Source of the DNA: Rahnella laticis | GTDB taxonomy: Bacteria > Pseudomonadota > Gammaproteobacteria > Enterobacterales > Enterobacteriaceae | Length of the DNA: 64,000 nucleotides | NCBI RefSeq assembly: GCF_015644585.1 | Contig: NZ_JADOBI010000010.1 | Coordinates: forward strand, 1-64,000 | Direction of reading: 5' to 3' | Part shown: one piece after another, positions 42,088-50,758 of the stretch | How the letters are laid out: each line of letters opens with the position of its first letter | Numbering within the stretch: position 1 is the stretch's first letter | Position numbers and translations under genes: made by a program | Notes under the pieces: model-generated | The model's input: only the letters and a program-made list of their open reading frames with translations | The model's database searches: none | What the model was told of the DNA's origin: nothing

Positions 42088-42128
42088 AAGGCCGTGCTTT
42101 CCGAAAGGAATGCGCGGCTTGTTCTCGT
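42088..42128 (+). terminator. Intra-operon terminator T1 between rpsU and dnaG
   Basis: AAGGCCGTGCTTTCC-GAAA-GGAATGCGCGGCTT forms a long hairpin with a GAAA tetraloop, followed by GTTCTCGTTT. It is at the place of the E. coli T1 terminator that limits dnaG expression relative to rpsU. Confidence 0.75.
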
Positions 42129-42153
42129 TTATAGGCTAGTGAGTAAGGGGCTT

Positions 42154-43902
42154 ATGGCTGGGAGAATTCCGCGCGTATTTATCAATGACTTGCTGGCTCG
42201 TATCGATATCGTCGATTTGATCGACGCTCGTGTAAAGCTCAAGAAACAGGGTAAAAATTATCACGCGTGCTGCCCTTTCCACCATGAGAAAACACCCTCA
42301 TTTACCGTAAATGGCGATAAGCAGTTTTATCACTGTTTCGGCTGTGGTGCCCACGGCAATGCCGTCGATTTCCTGATGAACTATGACAGACTTGAGTTTG
42401 TCGAAAGCATTGAGGAACTGGCGACAATGCAGGGTTTGGAAGTGCCGTACGAAGCAGGCACTGGCCCGACTCAGATGGAGCGTCATCAGCGTCAAAGCCT
42501 CTACCAGTTGATGGCACCGCTTAGCGAGTTTTATCAGCAATCACTTAAACAACCCGCAGGTGCACCGGCCAGAGACTATCTTACCCGGCGCGGTTTAAGT
42601 GAAGATGTCATCAATCATTTTGCCATTGGTTTCGCCCCACCGGGCTGGGACAACGTGTTAAAGCGTTTCGGTAAGAATGCCGATGATAAAGCGTCTCTGA
42701 TCGACGCCGGTATGTTGGTCACCAATGACAACGGACGCAGCTATGATCGTTTTCGTGAACGGGTGATGTTCCCGATACGCGACAAACGTGGCCGTGTGAT
42801 TGCATTTGGTGGCAGGGTTTTGGGCAACGATACGCCGAAATACCTGAACTCACCGGAAACCGAGATTTTCCATAAAGGCCGCCAGTTGTACGGCCTGTAT
42901 GAAGCACAGCTGAAAGCCCCTTCCCCGGCGCGTTTGCTGGTCGTAGAAGGGTATATGGACGTCGTTGCACTGGCGCAGTTCGGCATCGATTATGCCGTTG
43001 CGTCGCTGGGAACCTCCACGACGGCGGACCACATTCAGCTGATGTTCCGCAGCACGGATAATATCGTTTGTTGTTATGACGGTGACCGCGCGGGGCGTGA
43101 AGCCGCGTGGCGCGCACTGGAAACGGCATTGCCGTATCTTAACGATGGCCGTCAGCTGCGTTTTATGTTTTTACCCGACGGCGAAGATCCGGACACGCTG
43201 GTGCGTAAAGAAGGCAAAGAAGCGTTCGAACAAAGGATGGAGCAGGCTATGCCGCTTTCCACTTTCCTGTTTGATTCGCTGATGCCGCAGGTTGACTTGA
43301 GCAGCCCTGACGGGCGGACCAAATTGAGCATGCTGGCATTGCCGCTGATCCGCCAGGTTCCCGGTGAAACGTTACGGATGTATTTGCGTCAGCAGTTAGG
43401 GAATAAGCTCGGTATTTTAGATGACAGCCAGTTAGAAAAGCTGATGCCTAAACAGGCAGAAGGGAGCAATGTCTACCAGGCTCCCCAGCTAAAACGCACA
43501 ACCATGCGTATACTTATAGGGTTACTGGTACAAAACCCACAACTGGCTACACTTATACCCTCGCTGCAAGGTTTGGAGCAAGCGAAGCAACCAGGATTGG
43601 ATCTGTTCAGCGAGTTAGTTACCACTTGCTTAGCCCAGCCGGGGCTGACAACAGGCCAATTACTGGAACTGTATCGTGACAATAAGTTCTACCAGCAACT
43701 TGAAACTCTGGCGACATGGAACCACATGATCGTAGAGGAGATGGTCGAAGAGGAATTTCGTGCCACGCTGGCCAGCCTGTATGACTCTATTTTAGAGCAG
43801 CGGCTTGAAACCCTGATAGCAAAAGCCAGGACGCATGGCCTGAGCCCAGAGGAACGCACAGAAGTCAGTTCCCTGAACCAGGTACTCGCGAGGAAGTCTT
43901 AA
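42154..43902 (+). CDS. dnaG: DNA primase DnaG
   Basis: Primase (582 residues) makes RNA primers at the replication fork. The N-terminal CHC2 zinc site is C40, H43, C61 and C64; the Toprim catalytic core has VVEGYMDVVALAQFG and YDGDRAGREAA; the C-terminal helical domain binds DnaB helicase. The start ATG 42154 follows GTAAGGGG; the frame is open to 42094, which lies within the T1 hairpin and so is unlikely. It is the second gene of the operon. Confidence 0.98.
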   Translation: MAGRIPRVFINDLLARIDIVDLIDARVKLKKQGKNYHACCPFHHEKTPSFTVNGDKQFYHCFGCGAHGNAVDFLMNYDRLEFVESIEELATMQGLEVPYEAGTGPTQMERHQRQSLYQLMAPLSEFYQQSLKQPAGAPARDYLTRRGLSEDVINHFAIGFAPPGWDNVLKRFGKNADDKASLIDAGMLVTNDNGRSYDRFRERVMFPIRDKRGRVIAFGGRVLGNDTPKYLNSPETEIFHKGRQLYGLYEAQLKAPSPARLLVVEGYMDVVALAQFGIDYAVASLGTSTTADHIQLMFRSTDNIVCCYDGDRAGREAAWRALETALPYLNDGRQLRFMFLPDGEDPDTLVRKEGKEAFEQRMEQAMPLSTFLFDSLMPQVDLSSPDGRTKLSMLALPLIRQVPGETLRMYLRQQLGNKLGILDDSQLEKLMPKQAEGSNVYQAPQLKRTTMRILIGLLVQNPQLATLIPSLQGLEQAKQPGLDLFSELVTTCLAQPGLTTGQLLELYRDNKFYQQLETLATWNHMIVEEMVEEEFRATLASLYDSILEQRLETLIAKARTHGLSPEERTEVSSLNQVLARKS

Positions 43903-44097
43903 AAAATAAGAACATTAATGATAGCGCGTGAAGCGTTATCACAGAAAACACGGCTTAAGTGCCGATATATAGCGGGGCATGGCCCTGCGCAGAGCCGCCC
44001 TGGTGGGCCGCGGCACAATAAACGCCCCTAACGTTATTGTTGGCGATGTTACCCGACCGACACCAACCCAAATACTCTGAAGTGTGGATACCGTCTT

Positions 44098-45936
44098 ATG
44101 GAGCAAAACCCGCAGTCACAGCTTAAGCTACTTGTCACCCGTGGTAAGGAGCAAGGCTATCTGACCTATGCTGAGGTCAATGACCATCTGCCGGAAGATA
44201 TCGTCGATTCCGACCAGATCGAAGACATCATCCAGATGATTAACGACATGGGCATTCAGGTTCTTGAAGAAGCACCTGACGCCGATGATTTGATGCTGGC
44301 CGAAAACCGCCCTGATACCGACGAAGACGCTGCAGAAGCGGCGGCGCAGGTACTTTCCAGCGTTGAATCTGAAATTGGCCGTACCACCGACCCTGTGCGT
44401 ATGTATATGCGCGAGATGGGTACCGTTGAACTTCTGACCCGTGAAGGCGAAATCGACATCGCCAAACGTATCGAAGACGGTATCAATCAGGTCCAGTGCT
44501 CCGTTGCTGAATATCCTGAAGCTATCACTTATTTGTTAGAGCAATATGACCGTGTTGAAGCAGGCGAAGTTCGTCTGTCTGACCTGATCACTGGTTTTGT
44601 TGACCCTAACGCCGAAGAAGAAATCGCGCCAACTGCAACTCACGTGGGTTCTGAACTGACCACTGAAGAGCAGAATGATGACGACGAAGACGAAGATGAA
44701 GACGACGACGCTGAAGACGACAACAGCATCGACCCGGAACTGGCTCGCCAGAAGTTCACCGAACTGCGTGAACAGCATGAAGCGACGCGTCTGGTCATCA
44801 AGAAAAACGGCCGTAGTCACAAGAGCGCAGCAGAAGAAATCCTGAAACTGTCTGACGTTTTCAAACAGTTCCGTCTGGTGCCAAAACAGTTCGATTTCCT
44901 GGTTAACAGCATGCGTTCCATGATGGATCGCGTTCGTGCTCAGGAACGTCTGATCATGAAAGTGTGCGTTGAACAGTGCAAAATGCCGAAGAAAAACTTC
45001 GTCAACCTATTCGCCGGTAACGAAACCAGCGATACCTGGTTTGATGCCGCTCTTGCCATGGGTAAACCGTGGTCTGAGAAGCTGAAAGAAGTCACTGAAG
45101 ACGTACAGCGCGGCCTGATGAAACTGCGTCAGATCGAAGAAGAAACTGGCCTGACTATCGAGCAGGTTAAAGATATCAACCGTCGCATGTCGATCGGCGA
45201 AGCGAAAGCCCGTCGCGCGAAGAAAGAGATGGTTGAAGCAAACTTACGTCTGGTTATTTCTATCGCGAAGAAATACACCAACCGTGGTCTGCAGTTCCTC
45301 GACCTGATCCAGGAAGGTAACATCGGCCTGATGAAAGCCGTTGATAAGTTTGAATATCGCCGTGGTTATAAGTTCTCAACTTATGCGACCTGGTGGATCC
45401 GTCAGGCTATCACCCGCTCCATCGCCGACCAGGCGCGTACCATCCGTATCCCGGTACATATGATTGAGACGATTAACAAACTCAACCGTATTTCCCGTCA
45501 GATGCTGCAAGAGATGGGCCGCGAACCTACGCCGGAAGAGCTGGCTGAGCGTATGCTGATGCCGGAAGACAAAATCCGTAAAGTGCTGAAAATCGCGAAA
45601 GAGCCAATCTCCATGGAAACGCCAATCGGCGACGATGAAGATTCGCATCTGGGTGATTTCATCGAGGATACAACCCTCGAGCTGCCACTGGATTCTGCAA
45701 CGTCTGAAAGCCTGCGTTCTGCAACGCACGACGTTCTGGCTGGCCTGACCGCACGTGAAGCGAAAGTTCTGCGTATGCGTTTCGGTATCGACATGAACAC
45801 TGACCACACTCTGGAAGAAGTGGGCAAACAGTTCGACGTTACCCGTGAACGTATCCGTCAGATCGAAGCGAAAGCGTTGCGTAAACTGCGCCACCCAAGC
45901 CGCTCCGAAGTGCTGCGCAGCTTCCTGGACGATTAA
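44098..45936 (+). CDS. rpoD: RNA polymerase sigma factor RpoD (sigma-70)
   Basis: Sigma-70 (612 residues) directs RNA polymerase to housekeeping promoters. It has region 1.1, region 1.2, the long non-conserved insertion with an acidic run ([11 protein letters not shown] near residue 200), region 2 ([17 protein letters not shown] for -10 recognition and melting), region 3, and region 4.2 ([27 protein letters not shown]) for -35 recognition. The 195-bp dnaG-rpoD spacer contains GC-rich hairpins, as in E. coli where RNA processing occurs. Confidence 0.99.
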   Translation: MEQNPQSQLKLLVTRGKEQGYLTYAEVNDHLPEDIVDSDQIEDIIQMINDMGIQVLEEAPDADDLMLAENRPDTDEDAAEAAAQVLSSVESEIGRTTDPVRMYMREMGTVELLTREGEIDIAKRIEDGINQVQCSVAEYPEAITYLLEQYDRVEAGEVRLSDLITGFVDPNAEEEIAPTATHVGSELTTEEQNDDDEDEDEDDDAEDDNSIDPELARQKFTELREQHEATRLVIKKNGRSHKSAAEEILKLSDVFKQFRLVPKQFDFLVNSMRSMMDRVRAQERLIMKVCVEQCKMPKKNFVNLFAGNETSDTWFDAALAMGKPWSEKLKEVTEDVQRGLMKLRQIEEETGLTIEQVKDINRRMSIGEAKARRAKKEMVEANLRLVISIAKKYTNRGLQFLDLIQEGNIGLMKAVDKFEYRRGYKFSTYATWWIRQAITRSIADQARTIRIPVHMIETINKLNRISRQMLQEMGREPTPEELAERMLMPEDKIRKVLKIAKEPISMETPIGDDEDSHLGDFIEDTTLELPLDSATSESLRSATHDVLAGLTAREAKVLRMRFGIDMNTDHTLEEVGKQFDVTRERIRQIEAKALRKLRHPSRSEVLRSFLDD

Positions 45937-45960
45937 TCACCCTCAGGCTGTCAGCCATTA

Positions 45961-46002
45961 AAAAGCCCCGCCTTTCTCTGGAAATGGCGGGGCTTTTTTT
46001 AT
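45961..46002. terminator. rpoD operon terminator
   Basis: AAAAGCCCCGCC and GGCGGGGCTTTT pair around a loop of about 13 bases and are followed by TTTTATC. It also ends the convergent mug gene. Confidence 0.9.
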
Positions 46003-46019
46003 CAGGGTTCGCCAGAAAT

Positions 46020-46517
46020 TCAGGGATTCAGCGACGTATACAGCTCACGATATGAAGCAACCAGCTCATCGAGCGTCGCGCGGTTCAGCCCGCTGGGATT
46101 CGGCAAAACCCAGACATCTGTCCGGCCAATTTTCAGCGCCTGATGCCCCCAGTTCACTTTGCTGATGCCAAACGCCTTACTGAAGGCCTGCTTACCCAGA
46201 ATGGCTAACGCACGCGGCTGATAACGCAAGATTTTCTCTTTGAGCATCTCACCGCCATCGCGCAATTCATCACTCTTCAGCTCACTGGCTGCAACCGTCG
46301 GCCGGCCTACAAGCGCCGTGATACCACAACCGAAATCCTGCAACTGCTGCCACTCTTCCGGCGCTAACTGACGCCCGGTAAATCCCGCCTGATGAATGAC
46401 TTTCCAGAAACGGTTACTGCTATTAGCAAAAGGATAACCTTTGTGAGCAGAAGAAAGACCGGGATTAATGCCGCAGAACACAACCTGAAGATCCTCCACG
46501 AGGATATCTGTAAGCAT
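46020..46517 (-). CDS. mug: G/U mismatch-specific DNA glycosylase Mug
   Basis: Mug (165 residues) removes uracil and ethenocytosine from mismatched DNA. The catalytic asparagine is N18 in GINPGLSS, and the wedge/nucleotide-flipping segment NPSGL is near the C-terminus. ATG 46517 follows CAGGAAAACATT; the longer frame to 46634 gives no family similarity. As in E. coli, it follows rpoD in the opposite orientation. Confidence 0.94.
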   Translation of the reverse strand: MLTDILVEDLQVVFCGINPGLSSAHKGYPFANSSNRFWKVIHQAGFTGRQLAPEEWQQLQDFGCGITALVGRPTVAASELKSDELRDGGEMLKEKILRYQPRALAILGKQAFSKAFGISKVNWGHQALKIGRTDVWVLPNPSGLNRATLDELVASYRELYTSLNP

Positions 46518-46619
46518 AATGTTTTCCTGAGACGTATTTGCTCGAGTTATGGGTAAAAAAGTCTGCGAACACAACATACTAGAACTGTGCACAAAACGCG
46601 CATACAAACCGAACACATG

Positions 46620-46649
46620 TAGACCTGTAAGCAAGGTTTACCGTATAAT
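46620..46649 (+). promoter_or_regulatory. Promoter of the tRNA gene
   Basis: TAGACC at 46620-46625 and a perfect TATAAT at 46644-46649 are separated by 18 bp, ending 10 bp before the tRNA. The CCCGCACC discriminator is GC-rich, typical of stringently controlled stable-RNA promoters. Confidence 0.65.
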
Positions 46650-46659
46650 CCCGCACCTC

Positions 46660-46736
46660 GGCCCTTTAGCTCAGTTGGTTAGAGCACGCGACTCATAATC
46701 GCTTGGTCGCTGGTTCAAGTCCAGCAAGGGCCACCA
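46660..46736 (+). tRNA. ileX: tRNA-Ile2 (anticodon CAU, lysidine type)
   Basis: The 77-base sequence folds into a cloverleaf: acceptor stem GGCCCTT/AAGGGCC, D-arm with AGCTCAGTTGGTTAGAGC, anticodon stem GCGAC/GTCGC flanking a CUCAUAA-type loop, TTCAAGT T-loop, and encoded CCA. The CAU anticodon reads as methionine, but the sequence and the location next to mug match E. coli ileX, whose C34 is changed to lysidine by TilS to read AUA as isoleucine. Confidence 0.9.
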
Positions 46737-46762
46737 AATTTTAGTTTCAGATTCAGACGATT

Positions 46763-46792
46763 AAGCCACTTCGCAAGAAGTGGCTTTTTTGT
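46763..46792 (+). terminator. tRNA terminator
   Basis: AAGCCACTT and AAGTGGCTT pair around CGCAAG, followed by TTTTGTTT, 27 bases after the tRNA. Confidence 0.88.
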
Positions 46793-46846
46793 TTCCATAA
46801 CCCCCTCCTTAACCAGACCTTTACCCTTATTCTCCCCTACCCGCGA

Positions 46847-46888
46847 TTGACCCCGCCTCGTTCAAATATAATAATGAGAACCATTAAC
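46847..46888 (+). promoter_or_regulatory. fepB promoter with overlapping Fur box
   Basis: TTGACC (46847-46852) and AATAAT (46870-46875) are 17 bp apart. The 19 bases 46870-46888 match the Fur consensus at 15 positions and overlap the -10 element, so Fe-Fur should block transcription of fepBDGC. Confidence 0.75.
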
Positions 46889-46912
46889 ATTAAAGATTAG
46901 GGAATGGATCCA

Positions 46913-47881
46913 ATGACTAGCGCTGGTTTTCGCATTTTTGCAGGGATCGCCGGGCTGTTTTTATCACTGATTTTCACCACTCACGCCTTTGCGGAAGGCT
47001 GGCCTCGCGAGATAAAAACTTCTCATGGCATCCTCACATTGCAGCAACCTCCGCAGCGAATAGTGTCCACCAGCGTGACGGTCACAGGGACATTACTGGC
47101 CATCAACGCTCCTGTGATTGCCAGCGGGGCTTCCGGGCCAAACAGCCGATTTGCCGATCAGCAGGGCTTCTTCCGCCAGTGGGGAGATGTCGCGAAACAG
47201 CGCGGAGTTGAACGTCTGTACGTCGGTGAACCGAATGCCGAAGCCATTGCCGGTCAGGCTCCAGACTTAATTATTATTGCGGCCACCGGTGGTGATTCCG
47301 CCCTGAAGCTTTATGATCAGCTTTCCGCGATTGCGCCGGTCATGGTGGTTAATTATGACGACAAAAGCTGGCAAGATCTGGCGAAGGAATTAGGTCAGGC
47401 AACCGGCAAGGAAGCCGATGCTGCTGCCGTTATTGCCCGGTTTGAGGCGCGCGAAAACGCATTGAAAAAAGTCATGAAACTACCGCCACAGCCTGTTTCT
47501 GCACTGGTTTACAGCGCCGATGGCAAAACAGCAAATCTCTGGACCCCCGCCTCACCGCAGGGACAGTTGCTGCAAGAGTTGGGGTTTAAACTGGCCCTGG
47601 TGCCTTTGAATATTGCCGCCAGCCTGAGTCAGGGCAAACGTCATGACATCATTCAGCTTTCCGGCGAGAAAATGCCGGACGCGCTGAACGGCCAGACCCT
47701 GCTGCTGTTCTCCGCCAGTCAAAGCGACTCGGAGCGCCTGCTGAGCAATCCGTTCCTCGCGAAATTATCTGCCGTAGAAGGCAGGCACGTTTATGCGATG
47801 GGTGATGACACTTTCAGGCTGGATTATTACAGCGCCAGCAATATGCTGACGCAGCTTGAAACCCTGTTCGCCGCCCGCTGA
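46913..47881 (+). CDS. fepB: Ferric enterobactin periplasmic binding protein FepB
   Basis: FepB (322 residues from 46913) carries ferric enterobactin from the outer-membrane receptor to the FepDG permease. A signal peptide ends at HAFA before EGWPREI. The sequence follows E. coli FepB through QRIVSTSVTVTGTLLAI, GASGPNSRFADQQGF, YVGEPNAEAIA and TFRLDYYSA. ATG 46913 is preferred to ATG 46904 because AGGGA is 9 bases from it and touches the earlier one. Its stop overlaps the fepD start by one base. Confidence 0.93.
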   Translation: MTSAGFRIFAGIAGLFLSLIFTTHAFAEGWPREIKTSHGILTLQQPPQRIVSTSVTVTGTLLAINAPVIASGASGPNSRFADQQGFFRQWGDVAKQRGVERLYVGEPNAEAIAGQAPDLIIIAATGGDSALKLYDQLSAIAPVMVVNYDDKSWQDLAKELGQATGKEADAAAVIARFEARENALKKVMKLPPQPVSALVYSADGKTANLWTPASPQGQLLQELGFKLALVPLNIAASLSQGKRHDIIQLSGEKMPDALNGQTLLLFSASQSDSERLLSNPFLAKLSAVEGRHVYAMGDDTFRLDYYSASNMLTQLETLFAAR

Positions 47882-48927
47882 TGCCTCGTCTTATGCACGC
47901 AATTCCTGCGCCCCGCGTTTCATCGCCGGGGCAGTTTTCGCGACAGGCCACCGGAATACTGATTGCCGTGCTGCTTCTCCTCCTGATGATGGCGCTAAGT
48001 CTGTTTCTGGGCGCGAAATCTCTTCCATTCAGCACCGTGATTTCAGCACTCAACGGGCACTGCGCCAGCGCTGACTGCGTGATCGTAACCGACGCCCGTC
48101 TGCCGAGAACGCTGGCAGGTTTACTGGCAGGAATGGCACTCGGATTATCGGGCGCGCTGATGCAAATCCTGACCCGTAATCCGCTGGCTGACCCCGGTAT
48201 TCTTGGCGTTAACGCCGGTGCCGGGTTTGCGGTCGTTCTTGGGATTGCCTTCTTTGGTGCCACAGATGTCAGCGGTTATCTGTGGTTCTCGTTTGCAGGA
48301 GCCTTATCAGCGACGCTGCTGGTCGCCATGATTGGCGCACTCGGGCGCGGAAGGCTGGATCCCGTTCGTCTCACGCTGGCGGGCGTTGCGCTGGCGGCCG
48401 TTCTGGAAGGGTTCTCCTCGGGAATTTCCCTGCTGAATCCGCAGGTTTACGATCAGCTGCGCTTCTGGCAGGCCGGTTCGCTGGATATCCGCAATATGGC
48501 GGTGATCCGCACCGTCACACCGCCGATCCTTTTCGCCATTTTCCTCAGTTTGCTGATGACCCGTTCCCTGAATAATCTGACGATGGGCAGTGAACTGGCG
48601 ACCGCGCTGGGCACTAAAATCATCACGACCCAGCTGCTGGGATTACTGGCCATCACGCTGTTATGCGGCAGCGCGACAGCGGCCGTCGGCCCCGTCGCAT
48701 TTGTGGGCCTGATGGTGCCGCATATGGCACGCTGGATTTGTCGTGCGGATCCCCGCTGGCTGTTGCCGTGGACGCTGATTCTCACGCCGACGCTGTTGCT
48801 TGCGGCGGATATCGCCGGGCGGGTTCTGGTCACCGGTGAGCTGCGGGTTTCTGTCGTCGTCGCCTTTATCGGCGCGCCGGTGCTTATTTTTCTGGTTCGC
48901 CGCCCCGGCGGCTTGCGCAGAGGTTAG
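47881..48927 (+). CDS. fepD: Ferric enterobactin ABC transporter permease FepD
   Basis: FepD (348 residues) is one of two membrane subunits of the FepBDGC importer. It is a FecCD-family permease with about nine or ten helices, the signature RLPRTLAGLLAG near residue 75, the GALMQILTRNPLADPGILGVNAGAGFAV segment and the ATPase-contact region AVGPVAFVGLMVPHMAR. The ATG overlaps the fepB TGA (TGATG), so translation is coupled. fepG follows after 2 bases. Confidence 0.94.
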   Translation: MPRLMHAIPAPRVSSPGQFSRQATGILIAVLLLLLMMALSLFLGAKSLPFSTVISALNGHCASADCVIVTDARLPRTLAGLLAGMALGLSGALMQILTRNPLADPGILGVNAGAGFAVVLGIAFFGATDVSGYLWFSFAGALSATLLVAMIGALGRGRLDPVRLTLAGVALAAVLEGFSSGISLLNPQVYDQLRFWQAGSLDIRNMAVIRTVTPPILFAIFLSLLMTRSLNNLTMGSELATALGTKIITTQLLGLLAITLLCGSATAAVGPVAFVGLMVPHMARWICRADPRWLLPWTLILTPTLLLAADIAGRVLVTGELRVSVVVAFIGAPVLIFLVRRPGGLRRG

Positions 48928-48929
48928 CC

Positions 48930-49958
48930 ATGAGCCAGAGAGAATCTGAATCCCGCACGCTGAAAAGAAACACGCTAATTTCGCGGCCATTTCTGACGGC
49001 GCTGGTGTTAGCTTTATGCGCACTCTTACTGGCGATATTTGCGCTGGGCAGCGGCGCGCTGGCGCTGAAACCGGCTCAGGTCGTCAGCGCCCTGCTCGGC
49101 GATGGCCCGAAAAATCTGCACATCATTGTGACGCAGTGGCGTCTGCCGCGCGTGGTGATGGCGCTGATCATCGGCGCGGCGCTGGGCGTCAGCGGTGCTA
49201 TTTTCCAGTCGCTGCTGCGCAATCCGCTGGGCAGCCCGGACGTCATCGGTTTTAACACCGGCGCCTACAGCGGCGTTTTACTGGCCATCGTGTTATTCAA
49301 CGCCAGCGCGGGTGAAACCATGATCGGTGCCATGGCCGGAGGCATTGTCAGTGTGCTGCTGGTTTATGCGCTGGCATGGCGTCAGGGCGTCGAAACCTTC
49401 CGCCTGATTATTGTCGGTATCGGCGTGCGGGCGCTGCTGATTGCGGGCAATACCTGGCTGATTATCAACGCGTCGCTGGAATCTGCGCTCACCGCCGGGT
49501 TATGGCATGCGGGTTCGCTCAACGGGATTACGTGGGAGAAAAGCCTGCCGGTGATCGCCCTGATTGCCGCGGCACTGTTCCTCGCCCGGCTGCTGTCCTC
49601 GCGAATGCGTTTGCTGGAAATGGGTGACGATACCGCGAGCGCGCTGGGTGTCCCGGTGGAACGTTCGCGTCTGCTGCTGATGCTGGCGGGCGTGGCATTA
49701 ACCGCCGCTGCGACGGCGCTGGCCGGGCCCATTTCCTTTATCGCGCTGGTGGCACCGCAGATTTCCCGCCGCCTGTGCGCCAGCCAGCAGCACGCGTTAT
49801 TTTTTGCCGCACTGACCGGCGCACTGCTGCTGCTCGCCGCAGACGTCGCGGCGCAGCGTCTCTTCCTGCCTTATCAACTGCCCGTCGGCGTGCTCACCGT
49901 CAGTCTCGGCGGTATTTATCTGATTGGTTTGCTCATCCGGGAGTCCCGCCGCTCATGA
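48930..49958 (+). CDS. fepG: Ferric enterobactin ABC transporter permease FepG
   Basis: FepG (342 residues) is the second permease subunit. It has the same FecCD architecture as FepD: WRLPRVVMALIIGAALG, IFQSLLRNPLGSPDVIGFNTGAYSG, and LAGPISFIALVAPQISRRL for contact with FepC. GAGG precedes the ATG, two bases after fepD ends. Its stop codon overlaps the fepC start as ATGA. Confidence 0.94.
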   Translation: MSQRESESRTLKRNTLISRPFLTALVLALCALLLAIFALGSGALALKPAQVVSALLGDGPKNLHIIVTQWRLPRVVMALIIGAALGVSGAIFQSLLRNPLGSPDVIGFNTGAYSGVLLAIVLFNASAGETMIGAMAGGIVSVLLVYALAWRQGVETFRLIIVGIGVRALLIAGNTWLIINASLESALTAGLWHAGSLNGITWEKSLPVIALIAAALFLARLLSSRMRLLEMGDDTASALGVPVERSRLLLMLAGVALTAAATALAGPISFIALVAPQISRRLCASQQHALFFAALTGALLLLAADVAAQRLFLPYQLPVGVLTVSLGGIYLIGLLIRESRRS

Positions 49959-50758
49959 AGACTGAACATTTTTCACCGCTATATGCCCAGAACCTGACGC
50001 TCGGTTACGACAAAAAAGTCATCGCACAAAATTTATCGGTGTCGATTCCGGAAGGAAAACTGACGGTGATTATCGGGCCTAACGCCTGCGGAAAATCGAC
50101 GTTATTACGTACGCTGAGCCGCCTGATGCAGCCGCAGTCCGGCACGGTTTTTCTCGACGGAAAACTGATTGGCGATTACGGCACGAAAGACGTGGCAAAA
50201 AGGCTGGGCTTATTACCGCAAAGTTCGACCGCGCCAGGTGATATCACGGTGGCCGATCTGGTCGGTCGCGGGCGCTATCCGCACCAGAATCTGTTTAGCC
50301 GCTGGAATGCGCAGGACACGCAGGCTGTCGATGACGCGATGCGGGCAACCGGTGTTTATGAACTGGCGGAAAGCACGGTGAATTCGCTGTCCGGCGGACA
50401 GCGGCAGCGGGTGTGGATTGCCATGGTGCTGGCGCAGCAAACGCCGCTGCTGCTTTTGGACGAGCCGACTACCTGGCTGGATATCGCGCATCAGATTGAT
50501 TTGATGGAGCTGATGTGTCGCCTGAATCAGGAAAATGGCCGGACGCTGGTCGTCGTGCTGCACGATCTGAATCAGGCCTGCCGCTACGCCGGGCATCTTA
50601 TCGCCATGCGCGACGGAAAAATCCTCGCAGAAGGCGCGCCTGCCGATATCGTGACGCCGGAACTGATTGAGCAGGTTTTCGGATTGCGTTGCTCAATCAT
50701 CGACTGCCCGGTGTCACATACGCCGTTAATTATTCCGCTCGGCAATTTAGCCGTCTGA
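49955..50758 (+). CDS. fepC: Ferric enterobactin ABC transporter ATP-binding protein FepC
   Basis: FepC (267 residues) powers import of ferric enterobactin. It has Walker A GPNACGKST, the signature [10 protein letters not shown], Walker B LLLLDEPTTWLDIAHQ and the switch histidine in VLHDLNQA. ATG 49955 overlaps the fepG stop by 4 bases; the longer open frame starting at 49775 lies within fepG. The 3' end overlaps that of the convergent fes gene by 12 bases. Confidence 0.95.
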   Translation: MKTEHFSPLYAQNLTLGYDKKVIAQNLSVSIPEGKLTVIIGPNACGKSTLLRTLSRLMQPQSGTVFLDGKLIGDYGTKDVAKRLGLLPQSSTAPGDITVADLVGRGRYPHQNLFSRWNAQDTQAVDDAMRATGVYELAESTVNSLSGGQRQRVWIAMVLAQQTPLLLLDEPTTWLDIAHQIDLMELMCRLNQENGRTLVVVLHDLNQACRYAGHLIAMRDGKILAEGAPADIVTPELIEQVFGLRCSIIDCPVSHTPLIIPLGNLAV

